From Methanocorpusculum petauri (GTDB taxonomy: Archaea; Halobacteriota; Methanomicrobia; Methanomicrobiales; Methanocorpusculaceae): a DNA stretch of 64,000 bases. Shown here piece after piece: positions 41,822 to 52,211 of this stretch. The notes beneath the pieces are model-generated. The model ran no database searches. It worked only from the letters and a program-made list of their open reading frames with translations, and had not been told where the DNA came from. Each line of letters begins with the position of its first letter. Position 1 is the first letter of the stretch. The stretch is from positions 62,001 to 126,000 of the forward strand of contig NZ_JAPTGB010000003.1 of assembly GCF_026891975.1 (NCBI RefSeq). The letters are read 5' to 3'. The position numbers were made by a program, and so were the translations under genes.

Positions 41822-41861
41822 AAAAAATATTTTTTTGCCCCGGCCGGATCTGTTTTGTACT

Positions 41862-42419
41862 TTACTGTCGGTAGAGCTTTGTGTAGTGCAAAATTTTGCA
41901 GCAGTGCTCGGCGAGGGACGTAAACAGGTATGCCTGATCCAGATCTTTTCCCGCGGCAAACGTTCCATGTCCTCTCGCAATGACAACATTGGCGCTGCGC
42001 AGCCCTTTTGCAACTGAATCAGCCAGTTCCTGTGTTCCGGGCGCTCCGTCCACCACGGCAATGAAAGGTGCAAGCATTTTTCCTTCACTGTCGATGGTGA
42101 GTATTTCATCCTCTACCAGAAGAGAGAGTGCGACGGCATGGGCCGGATGAGCGTGAACAATCGCTGAGTGCTGCTCTGCTTCATTGTAGACTGCGGTGTG
42201 CACCTGCCACTCACTGGATGCTCCCGGCGTGACTCTGCCGTTCAAAGGCATGAGCACCGCCTGTGCCGGATCTGCGTCAAGATAAGAACCGGTGCGGGTG
42301 ATAAAGTAGCCGTCGGCATAGCGTGCGCTCATATTTCCAAAGTTTCCGCCGACAAGATGTTCCGTAAAGAGTCGTTTTCCGATGCGGGAGAGATCGGAAA
42401 ATATTTCCTGGTCTGTCAT
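41862..42419 (-). CDS. Class II aldolase/adducin-family protein
   Basis: The product is about 185 residues of the fuculose-phosphate aldolase type. The zinc ligands lie in IVHAHPAHAVAL and near ARGHGTFAAGKD; GGNFGNMSAR and the TRTGSYLD loop bind phosphate. The family start is MTDQEIFSDL, so the longer upstream frame is not used. In methanogens this family has been linked to sugar or F420/riboflavin side-chain aldol chemistry (CofA-like lactaldehyde routes), but the substrate here is not shown. Confidence 0.8.
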   Translation of the reverse strand: MTDQEIFSDLSRIGKRLFTEHLVGGNFGNMSARYADGYFITRTGSYLDADPAQAVLMPLNGRVTPGASSEWQVHTAVYNEAEQHSAIVHAHPAHAVALSLLVEDEILTIDSEGKMLAPFIAVVDGAPGTQELADSVAKGLRSANVVIARGHGTFAAGKDLDQAYLFTSLAEHCCKILHYTKLYRQ

Positions 42420-42518
42420 ATATGGGATTATATTTCCCGGAATTGCTATTTCTAATGTAGGGTTTGCCTCTTCCGCAGTGGGCGGAAGGGCAGACACCAA
42501 AAAAACAGACAGACTCAC

Positions 42519-43436
42519 TCAGAGGTTTTGTCCCATCAGCCGGACGAGAACAGCCTTTTGTGCGTGCAAACGGTTCTCCGCCTGATCCCACACACCACTC
42601 TGCATGGAGTCGATCACCTCATCCGTGATCTCCTCGCCGCGGTGGGCCGGCAGGCAGTGCAGAACGATTGCATCCGGCGCGGCACGTTTGAGGAGCGGCA
42701 TGTCAAGACAGAAACCATCGAAATCCTTTAACTTCATGTCCTTGATCTCCTCTTCACCCATGGAAATCCAGGTGTCCGTATAGATAGCGTGAGCATCGGC
42801 CACCGCCTTCTTCGGATCATCGTACTCCACAACCTTTCCACCATTTTCCCGCGCAAACCGGATAGCAGCCGGGTCCGGCTCGTAGCCTTTCGGTGTTGCA
42901 ACCGCGATCTCCATCCCGGTCTGCACCGAAGCCATGATCAGCGAATTGCAGACATTATTGCCGTCACCGATCCAGGCGACCCGCAGACCGTTCAGATCCC
43001 CGAACTTCTCTTTGAGCGTGAGAGAGTCCGCCATGATCTGACAGGGGTGTTCCTTGTCGGACAGCGCGTTGATCACCGGAATGGATGCATACTTTGCAAA
43101 CTCCGTGATCGTCTCATGCTTATAGGTCCGCATAATTACACCGTGGACATACCGCGACATGACCCGTGCGGTATCGGCGATCGTCTCGCCGCGTCCGAGC
43201 TGCGTGTCCCGTGAGTTCAGATACAGGGCATATCCGCCGAGATCATACATGCCCACATCAAAGGAGATCCGGGTCCGCGTCGATGCCTTCTCAAAGATCA
43301 TCGCAAGCGTCTTTCCGGCAAGCAGCGGGTGGGGAACACCTGCATACCGCTGGCGCTTCAGTCGTGCAGCGAGCGTCAGAATATCATCGTACTCCTCGCA
43401 CGATAAATCTGTAATCGAAATAAAGTCCTTTTTCAT
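42519..43436 (-). CDS. argF: Ornithine carbamoyltransferase
   Basis: The enzyme makes citrulline from ornithine and carbamoyl phosphate in arginine synthesis. The carbamoyl phosphate motif [20 protein letters not shown], the [11 protein letters not shown] region and the ornithine-binding [11 protein letters not shown] are intact. Length about 305 residues is standard. ATG 43436 overlaps the purD stop as ATGA, so these unrelated pathway genes are probably translated together. Confidence 0.96.
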   Translation of the reverse strand: MKKDFISITDLSCEEYDDILTLAARLKRQRYAGVPHPLLAGKTLAMIFEKASTRTRISFDVGMYDLGGYALYLNSRDTQLGRGETIADTARVMSRYVHGVIMRTYKHETITEFAKYASIPVINALSDKEHPCQIMADSLTLKEKFGDLNGLRVAWIGDGNNVCNSLIMASVQTGMEIAVATPKGYEPDPAAIRFARENGGKVVEYDDPKKAVADAHAIYTDTWISMGEEEIKDMKLKDFDGFCLDMPLLKRAAPDAIVLHCLPAHRGEEITDEVIDSMQSGVWDQAENRLHAQKAVLVRLMGQNL

Positions 43437-44731
43437 CCCCGCAGCTCCTTCATGTGGGCAATTCTCTTCGCAAACAGAGCCTCTGTTCCGATGTCGGTCC
43501 GGTGGCGGACATTGCCGGAGACATTGCGGCACGCAGTCTCCGCCGCTTCTTCCGCCTCGGTGAGGTCTGCACCGACACCGACGAATGCCATCGTCCGGGA
43601 AGTCTGCGTCTGAAGCACCCCGTTTTCTTCAATCACGTTTGCGTAGTAGAGAATAGTATTCTCATGCGGTCCGAGGGTGATCGGATCACCTGCGTGCGGA
43701 TGTTCGGGATAGTCCTTCGGCACGATGTACTTGCAGACCGTTGCCTGTTTTTTGAAGGAAACATCCGCAGGTGTGAGTGTTCCTGAAATGATATGCTCTG
43801 CAATCGTCACAAAGTCCGAGTCGAGAAGAGTTAAAACGTTCATCGCCTCCGGATCACCGAACCGGGCATTGAACTCAATGACCTTCGGCCCGTCGCCTGT
43901 GTTCATGAACTGACCGTACAGCACTCCTTTGTAAGGACAGCCTTCCTTTGCAAGCGCCGCAACCGTTTCCTGCATTATGGAAAATGCCGCTGCATAATCC
44001 GCATCAGTTACAAACGGGAAGGTATGATCAGCAAGCGTGTAAGAACCCATGCCGCCGGTGTTCGGGCCGATATCCCCCTCAAACGCACGCTTGTGATCCT
44101 GCACAAGCGGCATCGGAACAAGTGTCTTTCCATCCACAAACGCCATCAGCGTGAACTCCTCGCCAAGCAGGCGTTCTTCAAGGATGATCGTCTGATTCTC
44201 AAGCGTCATCGCATAGGCGACCGCTCCTTCGCGGTCAACCTGCTCACCCATTACCTTTACACCTTTGCCGCCGGTAAGACCGGTCGGCTTTACCGCAAGA
44301 TCGCCCGGATAGGATCTGATGTACTCGGCAGCCTCTATTGGATTCTCACACAGTTTGTAGGCAGGGCAGCCGTTAATTCCGTGTTTTTGCATCAGTCTTC
44401 TGCAAAATCCCTTATCCGTCTCAATGCGTGCGGCAGCCTTTGACGGACCGACACATCCGATACCTGCTGAAACCAGCGCGTCGGAGACACCTGCCGCAAG
44501 CGGAGCCTCGGGACCCACAACCGCATATTCAATATTGTGCTGTTTTGCAAATGCGAGGACTGCACCTGCATCCGTCTCCGGATGAATCAGCACCTCACGG
44601 CACAGCTTTGCGATTCCGGGGTTTTTCTTTCCCATTACACAGTACAGATCTGTTTTAGTATTCTTCGACAGTGCGAGTGTGATTGCGTGTTCCCGTCCAC
44701 CGCCACCCACAACGAGTATTCTCATGTTCAT
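43433..44731 (-). CDS. purD: Phosphoribosylamine-glycine ligase
   Basis: The enzyme performs the second step of purine synthesis. It has the ATP-grasp fold with the N-terminal [12 protein letters not shown] loop, the [13 protein letters not shown] grasp loop, and a [10 protein letters not shown] segment with [13 protein letters not shown] as the Mg/ATP site. Length is 432 residues. GGAGAT six bases before the first ATG favours 44731 over the ATG two codons on. Confidence 0.95.
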   Translation of the reverse strand: MNMRILVVGGGGREHAITLALSKNTKTDLYCVMGKKNPGIAKLCREVLIHPETDAGAVLAFAKQHNIEYAVVGPEAPLAAGVSDALVSAGIGCVGPSKAAARIETDKGFCRRLMQKHGINGCPAYKLCENPIEAAEYIRSYPGDLAVKPTGLTGGKGVKVMGEQVDREGAVAYAMTLENQTIILEERLLGEEFTLMAFVDGKTLVPMPLVQDHKRAFEGDIGPNTGGMGSYTLADHTFPFVTDADYAAAFSIMQETVAALAKEGCPYKGVLYGQFMNTGDGPKVIEFNARFGDPEAMNVLTLLDSDFVTIAEHIISGTLTPADVSFKKQATVCKYIVPKDYPEHPHAGDPITLGPHENTILYYANVIEENGVLQTQTSRTMAFVGVGADLTEAEEAAETACRNVSGNVRHRTDIGTEALFAKRIAHMKELRG

Positions 44732-44756
44732 ATCTATCTCCTGTCCGGCAAAAAAC

Positions 44757-45269
44757 TCAGCGGTTTAACAATTCACTTGCTCTGACCAGCGGATGCAGGG
44801 TTACTCCGTCTGCTGCAAGCAATGCTTCTGCGCCGCTGTCCCGATCAACTACGACAACAACTGAGTCAACAACGGCGCCCGCCTTGCGCAGCTCGTCAAT
44901 GCCGTACTTTGAGGAACCACCCGATGTTGTTACATCCTCAATTAAGAGAACGTTCTTTCCGGCAACATCGCCGATAACCATCTGGCTTTTTCCATGATCC
45001 TTTGCTGCTGCACGAATGACAGCACAGGGTTTACCGCTTGCAAGCGATACGGCAACCGCGAGCGGCACGCCGCCCACGGCAACACCTGCAATTACGTCAA
45101 AAGTGTAGCGTTCGGCGACCTCCTTTGCAATCTCGCCGAGCAGTGAGGGCTGCATGATCGCCGTCTTCACATCAATGTAGTATTTGCTTTTTGCACCGGA
45201 AGCAAGGGTAAAATCCCCGAACTCCACGGCCTTATATTGGATTAACAGATCTAATACCGGATTTACCAT
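44757..45269 (-). CDS. pyrE: Orotate phosphoribosyltransferase
   Basis: The enzyme makes OMP from orotate and PRPP. The protein is 170 residues, short as in archaea. The PRPP motif [20 protein letters not shown] is intact, and [17 protein letters not shown] is the orotate side. It lies upstream of purD on the same strand with 25 bases between, so nucleotide and arginine genes form one block. Confidence 0.94.
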   Translation of the reverse strand: MVNPVLDLLIQYKAVEFGDFTLASGAKSKYYIDVKTAIMQPSLLGEIAKEVAERYTFDVIAGVAVGGVPLAVAVSLASGKPCAVIRAAAKDHGKSQMVIGDVAGKNVLLIEDVTTSGGSSKYGIDELRKAGAVVDSVVVVVDRDSGAEALLAADGVTLHPLVRASELLNR

Positions 45270-45437
45270 GTTCTCCGTAAAACTCCTGATGAAATATTGT
45301 GTATTATATGAGGTGAAAGAACATTAAGTATTCCCAGAATATCAGTCTGGTTGCGCTTGGAAAAATCACAGTATCCACGGAGTTCACCCTCTCCATCGCA
45401 GGCGGGGGTGAACTCCGGATAAAAGTAACAACCCGAT

Positions 45438-45995
45438 TTACCAGGGCACCTGTTTGATGCCGATCAGGTAACCGATGATGTTGGCACCGCGATGGAGAAG
45501 CGGTGTCCAGATGAGGATTGCAAGAAAGATCCAGATGGTGACATACGCCATCACCCACGGCCAGGCAAAGACTGCCAGAAGCACAAGAGACCCTGCTACC
45601 AGATCGTACATATCTGCGATCGGCCACTTCTCTCCGCGGTCTTTTCCTGCGCGGCGTTTAAAAAAACTCTTTACCATGTCACCAAGAAGCGCACCGGCGG
45701 CAAGAACCGTTATCGTAACGATAGTGTGCTGCGGCAGCCAGTCCCAGTGAAACGTTTCTGCGAGGAACATCTGCAGGAGTCCGAACAGAACTCCGACAAC
45801 AATCCCCCCAATAAGGCCGCGCCATGTTTTTCCGTCTCCCAGATATCTGCGCCCGTCTTTTGCGCATTTCCCAAAGTCAACCGGGGTGCCTCCGCCAAAC
45901 GGAACCGCGCCTGCATTTGCAACATATGCAGGTACCATAATCCAGAATGCTGCAACGAACGTCATCAAAACCGCAAGAATTGTCTCCACAATCAT
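45438..45995 (-). CDS. carS: CDP-archaeol synthase
   Basis: The enzyme activates the archaeal lipid 2,3-digeranylgeranylglyceryl phosphate with CTP. The protein is 185 residues with five or so helices. The soluble loop GGGTPVDFGKCAKDGRRYLG followed by DGKTWRG, and later LGDMVKSFFKRRAGKDRGEK, carry the conserved Asp residues of the CTP-transferase family. It is divergent from the tetraether-type radical SAM gene 103 bases away, making a membrane lipid locus. Confidence 0.93.
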   Translation of the reverse strand: MIVETILAVLMTFVAAFWIMVPAYVANAGAVPFGGGTPVDFGKCAKDGRRYLGDGKTWRGLIGGIVVGVLFGLLQMFLAETFHWDWLPQHTIVTITVLAAGALLGDMVKSFFKRRAGKDRGEKWPIADMYDLVAGSLVLLAVFAWPWVMAYVTIWIFLAILIWTPLLHRGANIIGYLIGIKQVPW

Positions 45996-46098
45996 CTGAT
46001 CACACGATCCATAGTTTATTTAATGGAAAGCAGAAAGATATAATAACTTACATTTTGGCGGCATGATCCGCCGATACCCAAGGAGATTGGCCAGGTCC

Positions 46099-47643
46099 AT
46101 GAAAATCATCAAAGAAACAAAAAGCATGTGTCCGGTCTGCGGCAGGCTGCTCCCCGCAACAGTTACTGAAGAGGATGGAGCTGTCTGGATTCGCAGAACC
46201 TGCCCTGAACACGGAGAACTACGATCTCTCTACTGGTCGGATGCAGAGATGTATCACCGGTTCGAAGAGTATGACCGCGAAGGCCGCGGCGTCTATAACC
46301 CGAACACCAATACTCCCGGCGAGTGTACCCAGCGCTGCGGACTGTGTGCCCACCACAAATCCGGTACCCTTCTCGCAAACATCGATCTCACGAACCGCTG
46401 CAATCTGAACTGTGACTTCTGTTTCGCCAACGCCCGTGCATGTGGATATATATATGAGCCGACGTTCGACGAGATTGTCTCAATGCTTGAGCTCCTCAGA
46501 AATGAGGAACCGGTTCCCTGCCCGGCTGTGCAGTTTGCCGGCGGCGAGCCGACGATGCGCGATGATCTGACAGATATCATCAAGAAGGCCAAGGAACTCG
46601 GATTCTCGCAGGTACAGATGGCATCAAACGGTATTAAACTTGCACGCAATCCCGAACTTGCCAGAGAATGGCGGGCCGCCGGTCTGTCAACCGTGTATCT
46701 GCACTTTGACGGTACCACAAAAGACACCAATCCGCTTCTGGAAAAGACCAGTCTTCCGGCGATTGAAAACTGCCGGAAAGCAGGCCTCGGTATTGTTCTC
46801 GTGCCGACTGTCATCAACGGCAAAAACGATCATCAGGTGGGCGATATCATCAGGTTCGCTGCAAAGAACATTGATGTGATTCGCGGCATCAACTTCCAGC
46901 CAGTAGCCTTTACCGGTGCTGCCAAGAATGATGATGTGGAAAGGGAACGCGTCACCGTTCCGGATCTTGTCAAACGCATGGAAGAACAGACCGGAGGCGC
47001 ATTAAAACAGTCCGATTTCTATCCGGTACCGTCAATGATGTCCGTCTGCGACCTGATTGAGTCCTACACCGGTGAAGCGCAGATTATGTTCTGCGCCCAC
47101 CCGCACTGCGGTGCTGCAACCTACGGATTTGTCAATGAGAAAGGCGATCTTGTACCGGTCAACCGGTTCATTGATGTGGACAGATTCCTGACCGAAGTCG
47201 CAAAGATGGCCGAAAAATTCCGGAGTGCAGGAAAAACCGGCAGATACCTTGCAATGGTTACCGGCCTCAACAACATGCGAAAGATTGTGGAGAAGGGCGA
47301 GGTTGAAGGTATTAAGATCGACATGAACAAGATGATCTACGATGCCCTGATCAAGCACGACTACAATAGTATCGGCCAGTTCCATAAGAATGCGCTGTTC
47401 ATCGGGACGATGCACTTCATGGACTGCTTCAATTACGATACCGACCGCGTCGAACGGTGCTGCATCCACTACACAACGCCGGACGGCCGCCTGATTCCGT
47501 TCTGCACCTACAACAGCGGTCCGGTGTACCGCGAGCAGGTCTGGAAGAAGTACGCAAAGCCGATGCCGGTCAGGAAAAATACCTCTGCCGAGGGTTCCTG
47601 CGCCGGATGTGAGACATGTGGTTCCGCCGAAAAAAGTGACTGA
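46099..47643 (+). CDS. tes: Tetraether lipid synthase-like radical SAM protein
   Basis: The product is about 514 residues. It has the radical SAM motif NRCNLNCDFCF (Cys101, 105, 108), and additional Cys pairs before it (CPVC at 11-14, CTQRCGLC at 76-83) and at the C-terminus (CAGCETC), as expected for extra iron-sulfur clusters. This matches the MJ0619/Tes group that joins lipid tails to form tetraethers. AGGAGATT ten bases before ATG 46099 favours that start over 46063. It lies next to carS, which supports a lipid role. Confidence 0.85.
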   Translation: MKIIKETKSMCPVCGRLLPATVTEEDGAVWIRRTCPEHGELRSLYWSDAEMYHRFEEYDREGRGVYNPNTNTPGECTQRCGLCAHHKSGTLLANIDLTNRCNLNCDFCFANARACGYIYEPTFDEIVSMLELLRNEEPVPCPAVQFAGGEPTMRDDLTDIIKKAKELGFSQVQMASNGIKLARNPELAREWRAAGLSTVYLHFDGTTKDTNPLLEKTSLPAIENCRKAGLGIVLVPTVINGKNDHQVGDIIRFAAKNIDVIRGINFQPVAFTGAAKNDDVERERVTVPDLVKRMEEQTGGALKQSDFYPVPSMMSVCDLIESYTGEAQIMFCAHPHCGAATYGFVNEKGDLVPVNRFIDVDRFLTEVAKMAEKFRSAGKTGRYLAMVTGLNNMRKIVEKGEVEGIKIDMNKMIYDALIKHDYNSIGQFHKNALFIGTMHFMDCFNYDTDRVERCCIHYTTPDGRLIPFCTYNSGPVYREQVWKKYAKPMPVRKNTSAEGSCAGCETCGSAEKSD

Positions 47644-47719
47644 CTTTTTTCGGTTTTTGATCTTTTTCTGACCCTCATTTGAGGGAAACTGTTATCACCT
47701 TCCCCATCATTTATCCCAT

Positions 47720-48757
47720 ATGAACTGCCCTGTCTGCGGACAGGATTGCATTCAGTCTTCTGATGATCTGGTAAAATCTTCTGCTCACCGGTTTGATGCG
47801 TGCCCGTCCTGTCAGGGTTTGCGAAGAGACAAGCGCCTACCTCCGGTTCTTGACTCTCCGCCGCCGCCCTGCCCTGTCTGCGGCAAACGCTATATTGATG
47901 ATGTTTTTTCCCATATCTGGCTGATACTGGCAGAGGAGAAAATAATTTCCCCCGCATCTCCTCTGGGCAGTGCAGGCATTCCTCATCTGCATCCTTTTAT
48001 GGTACTCAGTACTCCGCCGCATCTCCCGCCGCGCTCCCTGATTCTTTTGACACACGCCATTGACAAACATGTTGCCGAGCGGCTGATGGCAGAGGTCCCC
48101 GAGCTCCGGGGTGTTGTCCGTGACCGGCATGTGGTGCCGGGATTATCCTGCGGGATTGATTCACCGGTTTTTCATACGCATGAACTTGTTGCCGGATGCG
48201 ATCTCCATGCCGCAGTATTTCCCTCGCCCGCCGGAAATATTGTGGTGTATCAGAGAAGTTCCACCATGCATGTGGAGATGCCGCGGGTGTTCAACCCAAA
48301 ACTTCTCTCAGTATCCCGCATGATTGAACGTGCTCATCCGGTAACGGTCATCGACGGGTGTTCGGGTGTGGGAACACTCGGCATAGCCGCAAGTCTTGCA
48401 GGAATGCCGCATGTCATTCTCAATGACCGGTGGTATGCGGCAGCATTCTGGTGTGCAGTGAACATCTCGGTTAATTGCCGTCCGCTGGACCTTGATGATT
48501 TTTCCTGGCAGATAGATCCGGCAGAATTTTCCGCTAAAAAAATCCGCCGCTGTCCGGTGGAAGTGGCTTCCGCTTCCGGCAGTCATGCGAGGCTTGAAGT
48601 CTGGCACGGGGATTTCCGTTGTCTTCCGCGAAAAATTTCGGTTTCTGCTGATTCCCTCTGTGTCTTTGATCCGTTTGAGAAAGAGGATCGAAGGGGTATG
48701 GAAAAGATCATGAATGATTGGAAAAAATCCACCGGAAGCCGGATTTTTATACCGTAA
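47720..48757 (+). CDS. Zinc-ribbon and methyltransferase-like protein
   Basis: The product is 345 residues. The first 55 hold three CxxC pairs (CPVCGQDC, CPSC, CPVCGKRY). The second half has an AdoMet-type loop VTVIDGCSGVGTLGIAASLA followed by ILNDRWYAAAFWCAVNI, as in tRNA methyltransferases of the Trm5 kind, where the N of the second motif touches the adenosine. The catalytic motif is not clear. I take it as a probable RNA methyltransferase of unknown target. Confidence 0.6.
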   Translation: MNCPVCGQDCIQSSDDLVKSSAHRFDACPSCQGLRRDKRLPPVLDSPPPPCPVCGKRYIDDVFSHIWLILAEEKIISPASPLGSAGIPHLHPFMVLSTPPHLPPRSLILLTHAIDKHVAERLMAEVPELRGVVRDRHVVPGLSCGIDSPVFHTHELVAGCDLHAAVFPSPAGNIVVYQRSSTMHVEMPRVFNPKLLSVSRMIERAHPVTVIDGCSGVGTLGIAASLAGMPHVILNDRWYAAAFWCAVNISVNCRPLDLDDFSWQIDPAEFSAKKIRRCPVEVASASGSHARLEVWHGDFRCLPRKISVSADSLCVFDPFEKEDRRGMEKIMNDWKKSTGSRIFIP

Positions 48758-48853
48758 CGTCTTGCTCTGCGGTAAGGGACGTCTCAGACATTTAGAGAAA
48801 GCCATTTTCCTGCTAAGCTTTATCCCGCCCCTCATGCAAGTACTACACAACAT

Positions 48854-51001
48854 ATGATCCTCTCCACAGGTCCCGGTTCCACCCGTCTCTATCGCAAAGT
48901 TGCCGATTTCCTCGCTTTGCCCGAGGAATCGGTCACTGCGGTTGCATCGCTGTTCGGCAGCGGGGCAACCGTTCCTTTCATCGCCCGGTACCGCAAAGAA
49001 GCCACCGGTTCTCTTGATGAAGTTGCAATCGCGTCGGTGCGTGACGCACTTATCCGCATCAAACAGGTTGACGAACGCAGGGAAAGCATTCTTACAACCC
49101 TCCGGGAACGAAAGATTCTCACCATTGATCTGCAGAACAAGCTTCTCTCAGCGGATACGGTTGCAGAGATTGAGGACATCTATCTGCCCTACCGGCCAAA
49201 ACGCCAGACCCGTGCAAGTGTTGCCCGTGACCGTGGTCTTGCACCGCTTGCCGCGGTTCTGCGCATACAGGATGTGCGGCTGTCGCCGGAGACGGCTGCC
49301 GTGACCTTCATCACTCCGGAGGTCCCGACTGCGGCGGACGCGCTTGCCGGTGCACGGGACATTATTGCCGAGGAGATCTCCGAGGACGCAGACCTTCGCG
49401 GGATGATTCGCGGTATCTATGCCCGCTCCGCACATCTCTCTTCCGGAGTGGTGAAAGGAAAGGGTGAGGACTCTTCGGTATATGCCGGATACTTCGAGTG
49501 GGATGAGCTCATCACCCGGGCGGCATCCCATCGCGTGCTTGCGGTGATGCGGGGAGAGCGTGAAGGTGTACTCCGTCTGCATCTCGCACCACCCGAGGAT
49601 GTTGTCCTGAAGGAACTGATTCCGCGTGTGGTAACCGGCAGCAGTGCAGCATCGTCCGAGGTTGCGGCGGCAGCAACCGATGCCTACCGCCGCCTGATCG
49701 CTCCGTCGCTTGAACGAGAGTTCTTCAATACCATCAAGGAGCGTGCCGACACCGAGGCTATCTCGGTGTTTGCCGAGAACCTCCGCCACCTCCTGCTCGC
49801 AGCCCCGGCCGGGGAAAAGCGGGTACTTGCAATTGATCCGGGGTACCGCACCGGCTGCAAGTTTGTCTGCCTTGATGCGACCGGCGGTGTTGCGGAGACC
49901 GGAGTTATCTATCCGGAGACAAAGCGTACACAGGCCCGCGAAACATTGATCCGACTCTGTAAGACGCACGCAATCGACATCATCGCGATCGGGAACGGAA
50001 CAGCAGGCCGTGAGACGGAAAAGTTTGTAAAAAGCATCACCTTCGGCAGACCGCTGCCGGTTTTGCTGACAAGCGAGTGCGGGGCATCGGTGTACTCGGC
50101 GTCGGCGGAGGCCCGACGCGAGTTCCCTGACCTTGACATCACACTTCGCGGAGCGGTGTCCATCGGACGCCGCGTGCAGGACCCGCTGGCCGAGCTTGTC
50201 AAGATCGATCCAAAGTCGCTCGGTGTCGGCCAGTACCAGCACGATGTGGATCAGAACCGGCTCGCCGCAAAACTTGTCGATGTTGTCGAGCAGACGGTTA
50301 ACGCCGTGGGCGTCAACCTCAACACCGCAAGCCCGGCACTGCTCGCCTATGTCTCGGGTATCGGACCAGCCCTTGCCGAAAAAATTGTTGCATACCGTAC
50401 CGAACACGGACCGTTCAGGAACCGCAGAGAACTGCTGAACGTTCCGGGTGTCGGACCGAAAACCTTTGAGCAGGCCGCAGGATTTCTTCGCATCATCGGA
50501 GGCGACAATCCGCTTGATATGACCGGCGTACATCCCGAGCGGTATTCTCTTGTGGAACGGATGGCAGCTGATCTTGGTGTTTCAGCAGGACGACTTGCCG
50601 GCGGTGCCGAGCTTCTGAAACGGATCGAGCCGGAAAAGTATGTGAGTCCGAACTGTGGTCTTGTGACCATCACCGACATCATTGAAGAACTGTCAAGTCC
50701 GGGTCGCGACATCCGCGTCACGGACGAAGAGGAGTTCTCCTTTGATTCAACCATACATGAGATCACCGATCTTACGGAAGGAATGATACTTCCGGGCATT
50801 GTCACGAACGTTACTGCGTTCGGGGCATTCGTGGATGTGGGTGTGCATCAGGACGGCCTTGTGCACATCAGCGAACTTGCCGACCGGTTTGTCGCGCATC
50901 CGTCCGAGGTTGTAACGGTTGGGAAACAGACGAGAGTACTGGTGCTGGCAATAGATACTGCCCGCAACCGTATCAGTCTGAGTATGAAACGAGCGGTGTA
51001 G
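48854..51001 (+). CDS. tex: Tex-like S1 RNA-binding protein
   Basis: The product is 715 residues with the standard Tex order: N-terminal helical part (FIARYRKEATGSLDEVAIAS), a YqgF/RNase H-like domain near 315-440 (VLAIDPGYRTGCKFVCLD), helix-hairpin-helix repeats near 500-560 (LAYVSGIGPALAEKIVAYR) and a C-terminal S1 domain (LPGIVTNVTAFGAFVDVGVH). Tex proteins bind nucleic acid and affect transcription. It ends directly against the next gene with no gap. Confidence 0.95.
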   Translation: MILSTGPGSTRLYRKVADFLALPEESVTAVASLFGSGATVPFIARYRKEATGSLDEVAIASVRDALIRIKQVDERRESILTTLRERKILTIDLQNKLLSADTVAEIEDIYLPYRPKRQTRASVARDRGLAPLAAVLRIQDVRLSPETAAVTFITPEVPTAADALAGARDIIAEEISEDADLRGMIRGIYARSAHLSSGVVKGKGEDSSVYAGYFEWDELITRAASHRVLAVMRGEREGVLRLHLAPPEDVVLKELIPRVVTGSSAASSEVAAAATDAYRRLIAPSLEREFFNTIKERADTEAISVFAENLRHLLLAAPAGEKRVLAIDPGYRTGCKFVCLDATGGVAETGVIYPETKRTQARETLIRLCKTHAIDIIAIGNGTAGRETEKFVKSITFGRPLPVLLTSECGASVYSASAEARREFPDLDITLRGAVSIGRRVQDPLAELVKIDPKSLGVGQYQHDVDQNRLAAKLVDVVEQTVNAVGVNLNTASPALLAYVSGIGPALAEKIVAYRTEHGPFRNRRELLNVPGVGPKTFEQAAGFLRIIGGDNPLDMTGVHPERYSLVERMAADLGVSAGRLAGGAELLKRIEPEKYVSPNCGLVTITDIIEELSSPGRDIRVTDEEEFSFDSTIHEITDLTEGMILPGIVTNVTAFGAFVDVGVHQDGLVHISELADRFVAHPSEVVTVGKQTRVLVLAIDTARNRISLSMKRAV

Positions 51002-51637
51002 ATGGGGTTCTGGAACCGGCTTGGGGCGGAGCGGAATGCTGTCTGTGGTATTGACTGGTCAGCCCTCGGAAATCTTTCGCGCAAAGGTGAGCTTCTTGCA
51101 GGTTTGCGATCCTGCGGAACGATGTTTACTCCCGAGGATCTTGAGGAGATGCTTGTCCGGTACGGGAAAAAACTCACACATGTCAGAAAAGAGTATGCGG
51201 CAACTCTTCTTGTTTCGGCCCGTATACAAATTGTGGACGGATATCACCGCATGATGACCGCAGAACTTGCGGCTGTTCACGCGGATATCCGTCTGCCGGG
51301 ATCATGGAAGGAGTTTGTGCGATCCGCAGCTGTTCAGACTCGCGGAAAACGGCTTGCAGAACTCAAGTATCTGATCGCTGCATATGCCATGTACATTGCA
51401 GACGAGCCTGCCCATCCGGTGGGAACACCATTTCCGGGAGGTTATACCGTTGAACTGCATGAAGGAGTATATTATTGCCCGGTCCGTGCAGTTCAGGGAG
51501 GAATTGACGAGGCACTTTGCCGGTTCTGCCCGGCAGTGCAGAGTCGTGAGCGGGATCTTGTGCTCAGCCGCGAACAGCGTGAGTTTGTGGAACGCGGCGA
51601 GAAACTGGAGAGCTACTTCTACAATTATCACGGGTGA
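51002..51637 (+). CDS. UPF0305/DUF2115-type protein
   Basis: The product is 211 residues. It ends with a Cys-containing motif (PFPGGYTVELHEGVYYCPVR, then LCRFCPAVQSRERD) that matches the DUF2115/UPF0305 family of methanogens. The upstream part is helical. The Cys residues could hold a metal. Its ATG starts right after the tex stop. Function unknown. Confidence 0.7.
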   Translation: MGFWNRLGAERNAVCGIDWSALGNLSRKGELLAGLRSCGTMFTPEDLEEMLVRYGKKLTHVRKEYAATLLVSARIQIVDGYHRMMTAELAAVHADIRLPGSWKEFVRSAAVQTRGKRLAELKYLIAAYAMYIADEPAHPVGTPFPGGYTVELHEGVYYCPVRAVQGGIDEALCRFCPAVQSRERDLVLSREQREFVERGEKLESYFYNYHG

Positions 51638-51873
51638 ACTGCGAAGCGGTGAGAGGCCGCAGGAGTTTTTTCTGAGAAATGCTGGCGGATGAACGGAGGC
51701 TGTGATCTTGCATGACGGAGAAACACCGCAACAACTCATCCGCTTCTTTTTTCACCAAATATCCAACGAATACTTTCCCGAAGATACGATGATACGACCC
51801 GGTCTGCCGCCTTTCATATCATGTGTGTCAGGCCAATATCTATTTTAACTCACGGGCACCATTTAGTAATGCA

Positions 51874-52179
51874 ATGAACAGTGGCATCTGCCCGAAATGT
51901 GGTTTACCAAAAGAACTCTGTATTTGTGAAGAAGTCGCAAAGGAACAGCAAAGAATCAGCGTGAAAGTAAGCAAGAGACGGTACGGAAAAGAGGTGACCG
52001 TTGTGGATGGTCTGGATCCGTATGAGATCGATCTGGAAGATCTCTCCAAGTTCTTAAAAGGACGTCTTGCCTGCGGCGGCACGGTGAAGGAAAATTCCAT
52101 TGAGCTTCAGGGTAATCACCGCGACAGAGTGAAGGAACTGCTGACCACACGCGGATATAGTATCGATAATATCAGCTGA
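51874..52179 (+). CDS. Translation initiation factor eIF1/SUI1
   Basis: The product is 101 residues, the archaeal SUI1 form. It has an N-terminal zinc knuckle ([13 protein letters not shown]) and the core [20 protein letters not shown], then [20 protein letters not shown] and HRDRV. It helps the small ribosomal subunit choose start codons. A TATA-like TATCTATTTTA about 40 bases before ATG 51874 fits a short leader; the earlier codons at 51823 are promoter DNA. Confidence 0.94.
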   Translation: MNSGICPKCGLPKELCICEEVAKEQQRISVKVSKRRYGKEVTVVDGLDPYEIDLEDLSKFLKGRLACGGTVKENSIELQGNHRDRVKELLTTRGYSIDNIS

Positions 52180-52211
52180 ATTCTAAAAAATATTTTTTTG
52201 AAAATTCTTTT

